DNA from: an uncultured bacterium
GTDB taxonomy: Bacteria; Bacillota; Clostridia; Oscillospirales; Oscillospiraceae
DNA length: 64,000 nt
Assembly: GCA_947383145.1 (NCBI GenBank)
Contig: CANDCH010000001.1
Location: forward strand, 62,001 to 126,000
Reading direction: 5' to 3'
The notes under the pieces: generated by a model
Databases searched by the model: none
Told to the model about the DNA's origin: nothing
Seen by the model: only the letters and a program-made list of their open reading frames with translations
Made by a program: the position numbers and the translations under genes
Part shown: piece after piece, positions 16,587-24,926 of the stretch
Numbering within the stretch: position 1 is the first letter of the stretch
How the letters are laid out: every line of letters begins with the position of its first letter

Positions 16587-17390
16587 ATGGGCACTATGAA
16601 CGGCAAGACTGTCATCATCACCGGCGCCGGCCGGGCCGTCCTCAGCGACGGCAAGAGCTGCGGCTCCATCGGCTATGGCATTGCCACCGCCTTTGCCAAG
16701 GAGGGCGCCAATCTCGTCATCACCGGGCGGAACGTGAAGAAGCTGGAGGACGCCAAGGAGGAGCTGGAGCGGCTGTACGGCATCAAGGCGCTCCCCGTCC
16801 AGGCCGACGTGTCCGCGGGTTCGGACAATAAGGCCGTGGTCCAGAACGTGGTGGACGAGACCATCAAGGCCTTCGGCCGCATCGACGCGCTCATCAACAA
16901 CGCCCAGGCCTCCGCCTCCGGCGTGACCCTGGCGGACCACTCCACGGAGCAGTTCGACCTGGCCGTATACTCCGGCCTGTACGCCGCCTTCTACTATATG
17001 CAGGCCTGCTACCCCCATCTGAAGGAGACCCGCGGCTCCGTCATCAACTTCGCCTCGGGCGCCGGTCTCTTCGGCAACTACGGCCAGTGCGCCTATGCCG
17101 CCGCCAAGGAGGGCATCCGGGGCCTGACCCGGGTGGCCGCCACCGAGTGGGGCCCCGACGGCATCAACGTGAACGTGATCTGCCCCATCGCCTGGACCGC
17201 CCAACTGGAGAACTTCCAGAACGCCTATCCCGACGCCTTCAAGGCCAACGTGAAAATGCCTCCCATGGGCCACTACGGGGACCCCGAGACGGAGATCGGC
17301 CGGGTGTGCGTTCAGCTCACCAATCCCGATTTCAAGTACCTCACCGGCGAGACCCTCACCCTGGAGGGCGGCATGGGCCTTCGTCCGTGA
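16587..17390 (+). CDS. Short-chain dehydrogenase/reductase (SDR)
   Basis: 267 residues, classical Rossmann SDR. The cofactor loop is unusual: TGAGRA is followed by an insert of about 10 residues (VLSDGKSCG) before SIGYGIATAF, recalling the loop shape of enoyl-reductases. NNAQ replaces the usual NNAG. The catalytic Ser (NFASGAG), Tyr and Lys (YAAAKEG) are kept, and the C-terminal LTGETLTLEGGMG is typical. Substrate unknown. A strong AAAAAGGAGGAAAC ribosome site precedes the ATG. Transcribed alone and ended by the terminator at 17413. Confidence 0.88.
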   Translation: MGTMNGKTVIITGAGRAVLSDGKSCGSIGYGIATAFAKEGANLVITGRNVKKLEDAKEELERLYGIKALPVQADVSAGSDNKAVVQNVVDETIKAFGRIDALINNAQASASGVTLADHSTEQFDLAVYSGLYAAFYYMQACYPHLKETRGSVINFASGAGLFGNYGQCAYAAAKEGIRGLTRVAATEWGPDGINVNVICPIAWTAQLENFQNAYPDAFKANVKMPPMGHYGDPETEIGRVCVQLTNPDFKYLTGETLTLEGGMGLRP

Positions 17391-17412
17391 CCGGCTCCCA
17401 TCTCAAGCAGGC

Positions 17413-17445
17413 AAAGGGCTCACACGCTATGCGTGTGAGCCCTTT
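17413..17445. terminator. Bidirectional terminator between SDR and XRE genes
   Basis: 15-bp perfect stem (17413-17427 with 17431-17445), 3-nt loop, flanked by T- and A-runs. It serves two convergent genes. Confidence 0.9.
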
Positions 17446-17450
17446 TTGCG

Positions 17451-18707
17451 TCAGTATTCCCAGTCCGCCGGGTCGCCGCTGTAATCCGCATCGGGAAAGT
17501 GGTCCATCCCACCAGAGGTAACCCTGACGAGACTGCTCCAGTCGGGCGCCACCCATTCCCGTCCGAATTCGTCCTCCGCCACCGCCGCCACACAATAGAC
17601 ACAATCCGGCTCCAGCTCCAGGCTGTCCGGCTCCATTCGGAAGACATGCCTTCCCTCCGGGCTGTCCGGCTCCTCCTCCCGGATGAACCACTCCACCAGC
17701 TTCTGGTCCCGGAACAGTCCCAGCCGCAGGCTTTCCAGCCGGGCCGCCCCGCCGTATATGTCACGGCAGGATATCTCCACCGGGTAGAAAACAGCGGTCC
17801 AGCTGCCGGCTTCGGAGGCTTTTCTGAACTGGCTCAGCCCGCCGGAATCAAACTCAATTTCGGGAAAGCTCTCGAAGTACAGATCAAAGAACTCCTCCAG
17901 CACCTGGGTCTGCCGCTGGTCTCCGGCGATCAGCGCCACCGACACCGTGATATCGTCGCTCAGCGGGCCGGTGATTTGGGCCGTAAAGGCGTGATTCTCC
18001 CCCAGCTCCCCCGGCGCGGTGAGGCTCTCCCCGCCGCTCACAACGGTGAATTCCGCCGTCATGCCCTCCACGTAGGTCCGGGGCAGGGCCCTGGCCTGGA
18101 TGGTCACGGTGTTGGCCCGATAGTCGGCGGATACCACCTGGACGCTCTGCTCCGCCGTCAGGGCGTTCTGACTTTGCAGAATGCTCTCCACCCGGTTGGT
18201 GATGCTGCCGATCTGGCTGTTCACGTCGCTGCTGACAGCACTGATGGAGTTTTGCAAGCTTCGATACCGCTCCTCCAGTTCCTCCTGCCGCCAGAGCAGG
18301 AGAACGCCCAGGTTCAGCGCCACAACGAACGCCACGATTTTCAAAACCACGGAAACAAGCCAGTTTAATGACTCCCCGCGGCGCACCGCTTTCCTCTCAG
18401 GCGCGGCGGAGTCCTGCGCCGGCGGCTCCGGCCTGGGCTGGGCGGCCAGATACCGCCCCACGATCTCCTCCACCATACGCAGCTGGTCCGGGGTGAGCTC
18501 CCGGCTCTCGTCCCCCTCCCCCAGCAGCCAGTCGATGGACACCGAGAATTCCCGGCTCAGGTTCACCAGCTTCTCGATCTCGGGCAGGGCGGCGTCCGAC
18601 TCCCACTTATAGATGGCCTGACGGGACACCCCCAGCCGCTCCCCCAGCGCCTCCTGGGACAGCCCCAGTTCCTTGCGCTTCTGGGCGATCCGCTGCCCTA
18701 CCGTCAT
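17451..18707 (-). CDS. Membrane-spanning XRE-family regulator
   Basis: 418 residues. A helix-turn-helix domain (5-62, LGLSQEALGERLGVSRQAIY) is joined by a Pro-rich linker to one membrane segment (about 114-139, WLVSVVLKIVAFVVALNLGV). A coiled coil (about 140-185, EELEERYRSLQNSISAVSS) and a beta-rich extracytoplasmic domain of some 230 residues follow. This is a one-component transmembrane sensor layout: outer domain senses, inner HTH regulates. The ATG at 18707 has AAAAGGAGG upstream; an earlier in-frame start at 18848 overlaps the repeat at 18793 and lacks a ribosome site. Target genes are unknown. Confidence 0.85.
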   Translation of the reverse strand: MTVGQRIAQKRKELGLSQEALGERLGVSRQAIYKWESDAALPEIEKLVNLSREFSVSIDWLLGEGDESRELTPDQLRMVEEIVGRYLAAQPRPEPPAQDSAAPERKAVRRGESLNWLVSVVLKIVAFVVALNLGVLLLWRQEELEERYRSLQNSISAVSSDVNSQIGSITNRVESILQSQNALTAEQSVQVVSADYRANTVTIQARALPRTYVEGMTAEFTVVSGGESLTAPGELGENHAFTAQITGPLSDDITVSVALIAGDQRQTQVLEEFFDLYFESFPEIEFDSGGLSQFRKASEAGSWTAVFYPVEISCRDIYGGAARLESLRLGLFRDQKLVEWFIREEEPDSPEGRHVFRMEPDSLELEPDCVYCVAAVAEDEFGREWVAPDWSSLVRVTSGGMDHFPDADYSGDPADWEY

Positions 18708-18792
18708 GGGCCCCACCTCCTTTTCGGCCCTATGATACCATAACGCTCCCCCTTCCAGCCACCAATTGGAAGTTATTTTTTTGTCAACCGCA

Positions 18793-18936
18793 GGTTGCGG
18801 AGAAGCCGGGGGCAGGGGACTAAGGCCGGAGCGGAGCCAAAAGCCCAAGGAGGCGCGGTGCGCCGGATGGGTTTTGGCGCAGTCGGAGTGCTTAGGGCCC
18901 GTCGTGGGGGCTTCGCAGCACGACTACAGGTTGCGG
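18793..18936 (+). repeat. 144-bp GC-rich dispersed repeat, copy 1
   Basis: Nearly identical (about 140 of 144 positions by eye) to the inverted copy at 39459-39602. Its ends are GGTTGCGG at both sides. The right end overlaps the 3' end of the MurE-like gene on the minus strand and encodes its last residues (RNL) and TAG stop. No open reading frame is conserved between copies. Confidence 0.85.
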
Positions 18937-20450
18937 GGGCCCCGCGCGGCGTCCCACTCCCGCAGGAACGTTTGGACGTACTCCACATCCGACGGCGTGT
19001 CGATATACTCCAGCCCCCGCTTCTGGCGGGTCTCCGCCCCCTTGCCGGTGATGAGCAGGAGGGACGGCTCCCGGCAGCTGAGCACCGCCTGACGGATGGC
19101 CTCCCCCCGGTTGGGCTCGATGCGGCACTCGCAGGCCACGTGGGCGGCGATCTCCCTGCAAATGGAGACGGTGTCCTCCTCGCCGGAGTCCTCCTCGGTG
19201 AGCACCACCAGGTCGGAATTCCGCCCGGACACCTCCCCCAGGTCCCGGCGGCGGTCAAAGGCCTTTTTGCCGGGACAGCCGAACACGGTGACGATCCGCC
19301 GGCCGGGGTACTCCCGCTTTACCGAGCGGAACAGCGTCTCAAAGCTCATGCGGTTGTGGGCGTAGTCCACAATGGCGGTGATATCCCCCTGGGCGTTGGA
19401 GTACACCTCCATCCGCCCCGGCACCCGGGCCTTTTCCAGCCCCGCACGGACAGCTTCCCGGGGGATGCCCAGCCCCAGGCACAGGGCGATGGCCGCCAGG
19501 GCGTTGTCCACGTTGAACAGCCCCGGCATGGTCAGCCGGTACTCCCCGCTGAGCTCCCCCGCCTCCGCTTGGAACAGAATGTCGTTGCCCCATTTGCCCA
19601 CGCCATGGCCGTACACCGCGGCGGCGGAGTCGGTCCGGGAGAAGGTGAGCACCCGCCCGCAGGCGGACCGGGCGGCGGACAGGGCTTCCGCCCCGTGCGC
19701 GCAGTCCAGATTGACGCAGGACAGCTCCGCCTGGGCGAAAATTTTCAGCTTGGAGCGGAAATAATCGTCGAAATCCGGGTGTTCGATGGGGGAGATATGG
19801 TCTGTGCCGATGTTCAGGTAGGCGGCGGCGGCGAACCTGGTCCCCAGGGTGCGGTGGTACTTCAGCGCCTGGCTGGACACCTCCATCACCAGGTATTCCA
19901 TCCCGGAGGCCAGGGCGCGGGCGAAGTGCTTTTGCAGCTCCAGGGGCTCCGGGGTGGTGAGGTGGGACTCGAACCGCTCCACCCCGTCCCAGGTGTCGAT
20001 GGACGAGATCACCCCGCAGGTCTGCCCCCTGGGGGCCAGATACTGGTCCAGGATATATTTGAGGTAATAGGCGGTGGAGGACTTTCCCTTGGTGCCGGTG
20101 ACGCCGATCACCTTGAGTGTTTTAGAGGGGTCGTTGTAATATTTCACCGCCAGCGGGGCCATCACCCGGCGCATATCCTTCACCAGGATACAGGGCAGGC
20201 CCGCCTGGGGATAGGCCGTCTCGCTGACATAGGCGAAGGCCCCGCGGCGGGCGGCGTCCTCCAGGTATGACTCCTTGAAATGGGCCCCCTTGCACAGAAA
20301 CAGCGTGCCGGGGACCGCCTCCCGGGAATTGTAGGACACCAGCTCCACCGTGCGGCCCAGGTCCAGCGCCCGGGGCAGGGGGGCGGCCAGCTGTCCCAGC
20401 CCGTCCAGCAGCCGGCAGTAATCCCCCAGGGGAAACAGCGTTAAATCCAT
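18924..20450 (-). CDS. MurE-like amino-acid ligase, paralog lacking the DNPR motif
   Basis: 508 residues, Mur ligase family: N-domain (VSYNSREAVPGTLFLC), central ATPase (GVTGTKGKSSTAYYL near 115; LTTPEPLELQ; VMEVSSQALKYHR) and C-domain (IVDYAHNRMSFETLF, VTVFGCPGKKAFDRR). MurE adds the third residue to UDP-MurNAc-L-Ala-D-Glu. In diaminopimelate-adding MurE the binding motif is DNPR; here the same place reads TEEDSGEED, so another amino acid is expected. The end reads GKGAETRQKRG rather than AGKGHE. A canonical murE lies at 40260. It is the third gene of a cassette with an ATP-grasp ligase and a racemase, 19 bases after the latter. The last codons come from a dispersed repeat. Confidence 0.88.
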   Translation of the reverse strand: MDLTLFPLGDYCRLLDGLGQLAAPLPRALDLGRTVELVSYNSREAVPGTLFLCKGAHFKESYLEDAARRGAFAYVSETAYPQAGLPCILVKDMRRVMAPLAVKYYNDPSKTLKVIGVTGTKGKSSTAYYLKYILDQYLAPRGQTCGVISSIDTWDGVERFESHLTTPEPLELQKHFARALASGMEYLVMEVSSQALKYHRTLGTRFAAAAYLNIGTDHISPIEHPDFDDYFRSKLKIFAQAELSCVNLDCAHGAEALSAARSACGRVLTFSRTDSAAAVYGHGVGKWGNDILFQAEAGELSGEYRLTMPGLFNVDNALAAIALCLGLGIPREAVRAGLEKARVPGRMEVYSNAQGDITAIVDYAHNRMSFETLFRSVKREYPGRRIVTVFGCPGKKAFDRRRDLGEVSGRNSDLVVLTEEDSGEEDTVSICREIAAHVACECRIEPNRGEAIRQAVLSCREPSLLLITGKGAETRQKRGLEYIDTPSDVEYVQTFLREWDAARGPRNL

Positions 20451-20469
20451 GGGTAAACCCTCCCCAATG

Positions 20470-21180
20470 TCAAATGGTGCGCAGGGGGTAGCCGCACCGC
20501 TCCACCGCCCGCTCCGCCAGCACCATCATGGCGTCCAGGTAGAAGGGAGGCAGGGGGTGGTAGGTGGAGAACACGGACAGCTCGGTGCAGGCCAGGATGG
20601 CGCAGTCGCACCCGGCCCGCCGGATGGCCCGGTCGATTTTGGCGAACTTGTCCCGGCTGCCCTTCTCTCCCTGCTTGATCTCGTCGTAGATGACGGACAT
20701 CACCAGCCTCTGGGTGTCCGGGTCGGGGGCCACGGCCTCCAGGCCCAGGGCGGCGCACTCCTTCTGATACAGCCCCGTGCGGATGGTGCCGTCGGTGGCC
20801 AGGATGCCGGGGCGCCTTCTGCCCTGGCGGGCCAGCTCTCCGGCGGTCTCCCGGAGCATATGGATGAAGGGCGCCCCCACCTCCTCCTGAAGCCGGTCCA
20901 CAAAGTAGTGGGAGGTGTTGCAGGGAATGGCCAGCACCGTGCAGCCGCAGCGCTCCAGCAGCTTGGCGTCCGACCGCAGCCGCCGGTACAGCGGCTCGGT
21001 GTCGCCGGAGAGGATGGCGGCGGTGCGGTCGGGGATGCCGGTGTCGGACAGGATGAGGGCGGGCAGGTGGTCCTGGTCCCGGAGGGCGTCGGTGCGGTCC
21101 AGCACAAACTGGTAGAACACCTGGGTGGCCTGGGGGCCCATGCCGCCCAGGACCCCCAAGCGGGCGTCGTTTTTTTTCAT
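20470..21180 (-). CDS. Aspartate/glutamate racemase family protein
   Basis: 236 residues, about the family length. Both catalytic cysteines are present: PCNTSH (about 88) and ACTELS (about 198); the N-terminal LGVLGGMGPQATQVFY is typical of aspartate racemases. The enzyme interconverts L- and D-Asp (or Glu) without PLP. It overlaps the upstream ATP-grasp gene by four bases and precedes the MurE-like gene by 19, so the three are one operon. It probably supplies a D-amino acid for one of the two ligases; that step is inference. Confidence 0.9.
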   Translation of the reverse strand: MKKNDARLGVLGGMGPQATQVFYQFVLDRTDALRDQDHLPALILSDTGIPDRTAAILSGDTEPLYRRLRSDAKLLERCGCTVLAIPCNTSHYFVDRLQEEVGAPFIHMLRETAGELARQGRRRPGILATDGTIRTGLYQKECAALGLEAVAPDPDTQRLVMSVIYDEIKQGEKGSRDKFAKIDRAIRRAGCDCAILACTELSVFSTYHPLPPFYLDAMMVLAERAVERCGYPLRTI

Positions 21181-22397
21181 TCGTTCTCCTTTGGCTTGAC
21201 GCAGTACCGGCTGAAGCGCACCCAGCAGCCGATGTGGTTTTTCCAGATGCGCCAGACGCGCTTGAGGGTGTAGTCCGGGCGGTACTCCATGGAGTGGCGG
21301 TCCGCCCCGGCCTTGAACAGGGCCTTCATCTCGCCGTGGTAGCGCTTGGGAATGTAGCGGAAGGCCAGCCGCCGGGGGATCATCCGCCAGATGGAGCGGT
21401 TGCCGGCGATGGTGAGGGGCAGGTCCCGCCCCTCCAGCAGGTCGCCCACCAAGTACTTGGCGATGTTGTGGCCCGAGCCGGTGACGTAGTAGTTGCTCCG
21501 CCCCTGGCGGGTGTTGATCTCAAAGGCCTTGTACTTGCCGTCCCGGCGGTCGAACTTGATGTCGAAGTTGGAGAAGCCCACATAGCCCAGGTCCTCCAGC
21601 ATCCCCCGGATCTTGTCGCACAGCCCCCGGTCGTGCTCGGTGATGATGACGGCGTGGTTGCCGATGCCGTGGGGGGAGTGCTCCTCCAGCAGCACGTGGC
21701 CCAGGCACATCAGCTTCACCCTGCCCCGCTGGTCGGAATAGTTGGTGAGCACCCGCATATAGGTGTCGTCCCCGGGGATGAACTCCTGCAAAATCATTTT
21801 GCCCGGGTAGCCCGCGGCGTACACCTCGTCCAGTGCGGAGAGCAGCTCCTCCCAGGTCTGGCAGATGTACACCTTCTTGAGCTCGCTGTGGCCGGCGGCC
21901 CAGTAAGCCACGCCGTCGGCGGGCTTGGCCACATAGGGGGGCTTCCAGGGCAGCGCAAAGTCATGGCCCATGGACCCGTCGTAGACAAAGGTGGCGGGGT
22001 GGTCGATGCCGTAGCGGTCGCACAGGGCGTAGAACTGCTCCTTGTCGGTGAGCTTGTCCATCAGCGCTCCGCTGATGTAATTGCATTTCACATTGGGGGG
22101 AAACCGGTCCTTCAGATGGGCGGCCAGCTTCACATAGCTGTCCCCGCAGCCCACCAGCAGCACCGTCTTGTCCGGACATTCCGCCGCCACGTTGTTCACG
22201 TTTTGGAGAAACACGGCCTCATCCTCGTTGTCCAGGCAGGGGCGGTAGTCGATGATGGAGCTGTAGGCGCAGGGGAAGGACACGTATTTGCCAAAGGCGA
22301 CGCTCTTCACCCCATAGGCCTCGTGAAAGGCCCGGGCCACGCTGTACACGTTGATGTCCCCGCCGAACAGCAGGGGCTGAAAATTGTGCTCTGACAC
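21177..22397 (-). CDS. ATP-grasp carboxylate-amine ligase
   Basis: 406 residues. Pre-ATP-grasp domain at about 1-110 and ATP-grasp fold at about 115-320: PPYVAKPADGVAYW, MILQEFIPGDDTYMRVL, and the metal-binding KAFEINTRQGRSNYYV. It joins a carboxylate to an amine through an acyl phosphate. D-aspartate ligases of lactic acid bacteria (Asl) belong to the same broad fold and are also found next to racemases. The start is GTG at 22397, with AAAGGAGCC upstream. First gene of the cassette. Substrate not determinable from sequence alone. Confidence 0.85.
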   Translation of the reverse strand: MSEHNFQPLLFGGDINVYSVARAFHEAYGVKSVAFGKYVSFPCAYSSIIDYRPCLDNEDEAVFLQNVNNVAAECPDKTVLLVGCGDSYVKLAAHLKDRFPPNVKCNYISGALMDKLTDKEQFYALCDRYGIDHPATFVYDGSMGHDFALPWKPPYVAKPADGVAYWAAGHSELKKVYICQTWEELLSALDEVYAAGYPGKMILQEFIPGDDTYMRVLTNYSDQRGRVKLMCLGHVLLEEHSPHGIGNHAVIITEHDRGLCDKIRGMLEDLGYVGFSNFDIKFDRRDGKYKAFEINTRQGRSNYYVTGSGHNIAKYLVGDLLEGRDLPLTIAGNRSIWRMIPRRLAFRYIPKRYHGEMKALFKAGADRHSMEYRPDYTLKRVWRIWKNHIGCWVRFSRYCVKPKENE

Positions 22398-22587
22398 TTG
22401 AAATCAGGCTCCTTTGTAACATAAAACGGCTGGACGGCCCGACCCCCAGGCGCGAAATGCGGCCCCCGCCAATTTACAATAACTGCACACAAGCGGCAGC
22501 GCAAATAGGGGGATACCAGCCGTAAGGCCGCTGGCGCCGGAAGGGTCCACGCCCATTTCATATAGGGCTCCCCCGCGCAGGGGGCCC
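22398..22587 (-). other. Intergenic region between relA and the ATP-grasp gene
   Basis: 190 bp. It holds a GC-rich hairpin just after relA (about 22560-22590, arms AGGGCTCCCCC/GGGGGCCCCT) without a T-tract, and the GTG ribosome site at the other end. No clear promoter was found, so the ligase cassette may be read through from recJ-relA. Confidence 0.4.
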
Positions 22588-24822
22588 CTACCCGCCCGCC
22601 CGTTTGACCAAAAACACGCCGGAAATTTGGGACAGCTTGTTGATCACGCCGTTCAGCTCCCGCTGGTCCTTGACGGCCAGCTCCAGGTTGATGGTGGCGT
22701 AGCCGTCGGGCTGGCTCCGGGCGGACAGGTTGTTCACCTTCACCTTGACGGCGGACAGGGCCATGGCCACGTCCAAGGCCAGACCGTCCCGGTCCTTGGC
22801 GGAGATTTCAATGGAGGTGCGGTAGGCGGCGTCGGGGGCCTGGGCCCAGGAGACCTTTACCCAGCGGCCGGCCTCCTCCGGCTTGCGCCGGGCGGGGTCG
22901 GCGTTGGGGCAGTCCTGCCGGTGGATGGACACGCCGTAGCCCTTGGTGATGAAGCCCACCACCGGGTCCCCGGGGACGGGGGTGCAGCACTTGGAGAACT
23001 TCACCATGCAGTTGTCCAGTCCCTCCACCACGATGCCGCCGCTGGACCGCTTTGGGGCCAGGATGGAGTCCTTGGGGGTGGAGGGATACACCGTCTCCCC
23101 GGCGGACACCGACGCCTGGATGGCCTCGGCCTCCGCCCGCTGGCGCTCCAGGCGGCCCAGGCGGGTCATCTCCTCCTTGATGCGGGCGGCGGCCTTCTGG
23201 GCGGACAGCCCGCCGTAGCCGATGGCGGCGTACAGCTCGTCCAGCTGGCCGCACCGCACCCGCCGGAGGAGGATGTCAAGCAGCTCCTGATTGGCGGTGA
23301 TGGCGGACAGGGAGAGCCCCGCGTGCTTCAGCTCCGACTCGAACATGGACCGGCCGGTGGCGATGTTCTCCTCCCGGCGCTCCTTTTTGAACCATTGGCG
23401 GATCTTGTTGCGGGCCTCGTTGGACTTGCAGATTTTCATCCAGTCCCGGCTGGGGCCCCGGGCGGACTTGGAGGTGATGATCTCCACAATATCGCCGTTT
23501 TTCAGCGGCGTCTCAAAGGTGACGATCCGCCCGTTCACCCGGGCCCCGGTCATGGAGTTGCCGATGGCGGAGTGGATGGAGTAGGCGAAGTCGATGGGGG
23601 TGGCCCCGGCGGGCAGGCTCTTCACGTCCCCGTTGGGGGTGAACACGAACACCTCGTCGGCGAACATGTCCACCCGCAGGGTGCGCACGAACTCGTCCGG
23701 GTCGGTGTCCTGCTGGCTCTCCAGAAGCTTGCGCACCCACTCGAAGTCCCGCTCGGTGCCCAGCTTCTCGTTGGCCATGCCCTGCTTGTACTTCCAGTGG
23801 GCGGCCACGCCGTACTCCGCCGTCTGATGCATCTGCCAGGTGCGGATCTGCACCTCGAAGGGGATGCCCTCCCGGCCGATGACGGTGGTGTGGAGGGACT
23901 GGTAGCCGTTGGGCTTGGGGGTGCCGATATAGTCCTTGAACCGGCCCAGCACCGGCTTGAACATGTCGTGGATGCAGCCCAGCACATTATAGCAGGCGGG
24001 GATATCCTCCACAATGACCCGGAAGGCGTACAGGTCGAAGATTTCGTTGAGGGTTTTGCTCTGGGCGTACATCTTCCGGTAGATGGAGTAGATGTGCTTC
24101 AGCCGCCCGTAGACCCTGCACTGCACGCCCTCCTCGGCCAGCCGCTCCCTGATGTGGGCCTGCATATTGTCCAGGAAGCCGGCGTGGAGGGTGGTGATGT
24201 TGCGCAGCTCCGTCTCCACGTCGTGGAAGCCCACCGGGTCCAGGTACTCCAGGGACAGGTCCTCCAGCTCCCACTTCAGCTTCTGCATACCCAGCCGGTG
24301 GGCGATGGGGGCGTACACCTCCATGGTCTCCAGGGCCTTCTCCTTCTGCTTGGCGTCGGACTGGTACTGGAGGGTGCGCATATTGTGGAGCCGGTCGCAC
24401 AGCTTGATGAGGATCACCCGCACGTCCTTGGCCATGGCCATGAACATTTTGCGCAGGTTCTCCATCTGCTCGTCCTCCCGGGAGGTGTACTGCATCCGGG
24501 TGAGCTTGGTGACCCCCTCCACCAGCTCGGCCACCTGGGGGCCGAACAGCCGGGCGATCTCGTCGTGGGTGGAGTCGGTGTCCTCGATGCAGTCGTGGAG
24601 CAGGGCGGACACAATGGAATCCTGGTCCAGGTCCAGCTCGTTGATGATCTCCGCCACGGCGATGGGGTGGATGATGTAGGGCTCCCCGCTCTTGCGCAGC
24701 TGGGGCCCGTGGTGGTTGTTGGCGTACTCAAAGGCCGCCCGGACGCGCTTCACGTCCGCGCCGGGGTTGACCGCCAGAATGTGCCGCTCCAGCGCCTCGT
24801 ATCTCTCATGGGCCAGATCCAT
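22588..24822 (-). CDS. relA: Bifunctional (p)ppGpp synthetase/hydrolase, RelA/SpoT family
   Basis: 744 residues. HD hydrolase domain with an intact SALLHDCIEDTD motif, synthetase domain with GRLKHIYSIYRKM and NGYQSLHTTV, TGS domain (VFTPNGDVKSLPAGATPIDF), zinc-finger/RIS region (KCCTPVPGDPVVGFITKGYG) and a C-terminal ACT domain. It makes and degrades the stringent-response alarmone. The start is the ATG at 24822 (MDLAHERYEAL) with AAAGGAGG; an open frame continues far upstream across recJ in another frame, but this is a GC artefact. Downstream of recJ in one operon. Confidence 0.96.
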   Translation of the reverse strand: MDLAHERYEALERHILAVNPGADVKRVRAAFEYANNHHGPQLRKSGEPYIIHPIAVAEIINELDLDQDSIVSALLHDCIEDTDSTHDEIARLFGPQVAELVEGVTKLTRMQYTSREDEQMENLRKMFMAMAKDVRVILIKLCDRLHNMRTLQYQSDAKQKEKALETMEVYAPIAHRLGMQKLKWELEDLSLEYLDPVGFHDVETELRNITTLHAGFLDNMQAHIRERLAEEGVQCRVYGRLKHIYSIYRKMYAQSKTLNEIFDLYAFRVIVEDIPACYNVLGCIHDMFKPVLGRFKDYIGTPKPNGYQSLHTTVIGREGIPFEVQIRTWQMHQTAEYGVAAHWKYKQGMANEKLGTERDFEWVRKLLESQQDTDPDEFVRTLRVDMFADEVFVFTPNGDVKSLPAGATPIDFAYSIHSAIGNSMTGARVNGRIVTFETPLKNGDIVEIITSKSARGPSRDWMKICKSNEARNKIRQWFKKERREENIATGRSMFESELKHAGLSLSAITANQELLDILLRRVRCGQLDELYAAIGYGGLSAQKAAARIKEEMTRLGRLERQRAEAEAIQASVSAGETVYPSTPKDSILAPKRSSGGIVVEGLDNCMVKFSKCCTPVPGDPVVGFITKGYGVSIHRQDCPNADPARRKPEEAGRWVKVSWAQAPDAAYRTSIEISAKDRDGLALDVAMALSAVKVKVNNLSARSQPDGYATINLELAVKDQRELNGVINKLSQISGVFLVKRAGG

Positions 24823-24926
24823 AGGATTGCCTCCTTTGCCGAAACGGCGTCCGTGCCGCCTCTTCTCTTCCCGGGAAAGCGGCTGTCCGCCTTCCGCGCC
24901 CCGCCCCCATGGGGCGGTCAGCGCCG

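Noticed and set aside
15368-17390. ilvE and the SDR gene as one pathway operon
   Set aside because: A 150-bp gap and no functional link; the SDR substrate is unknown.
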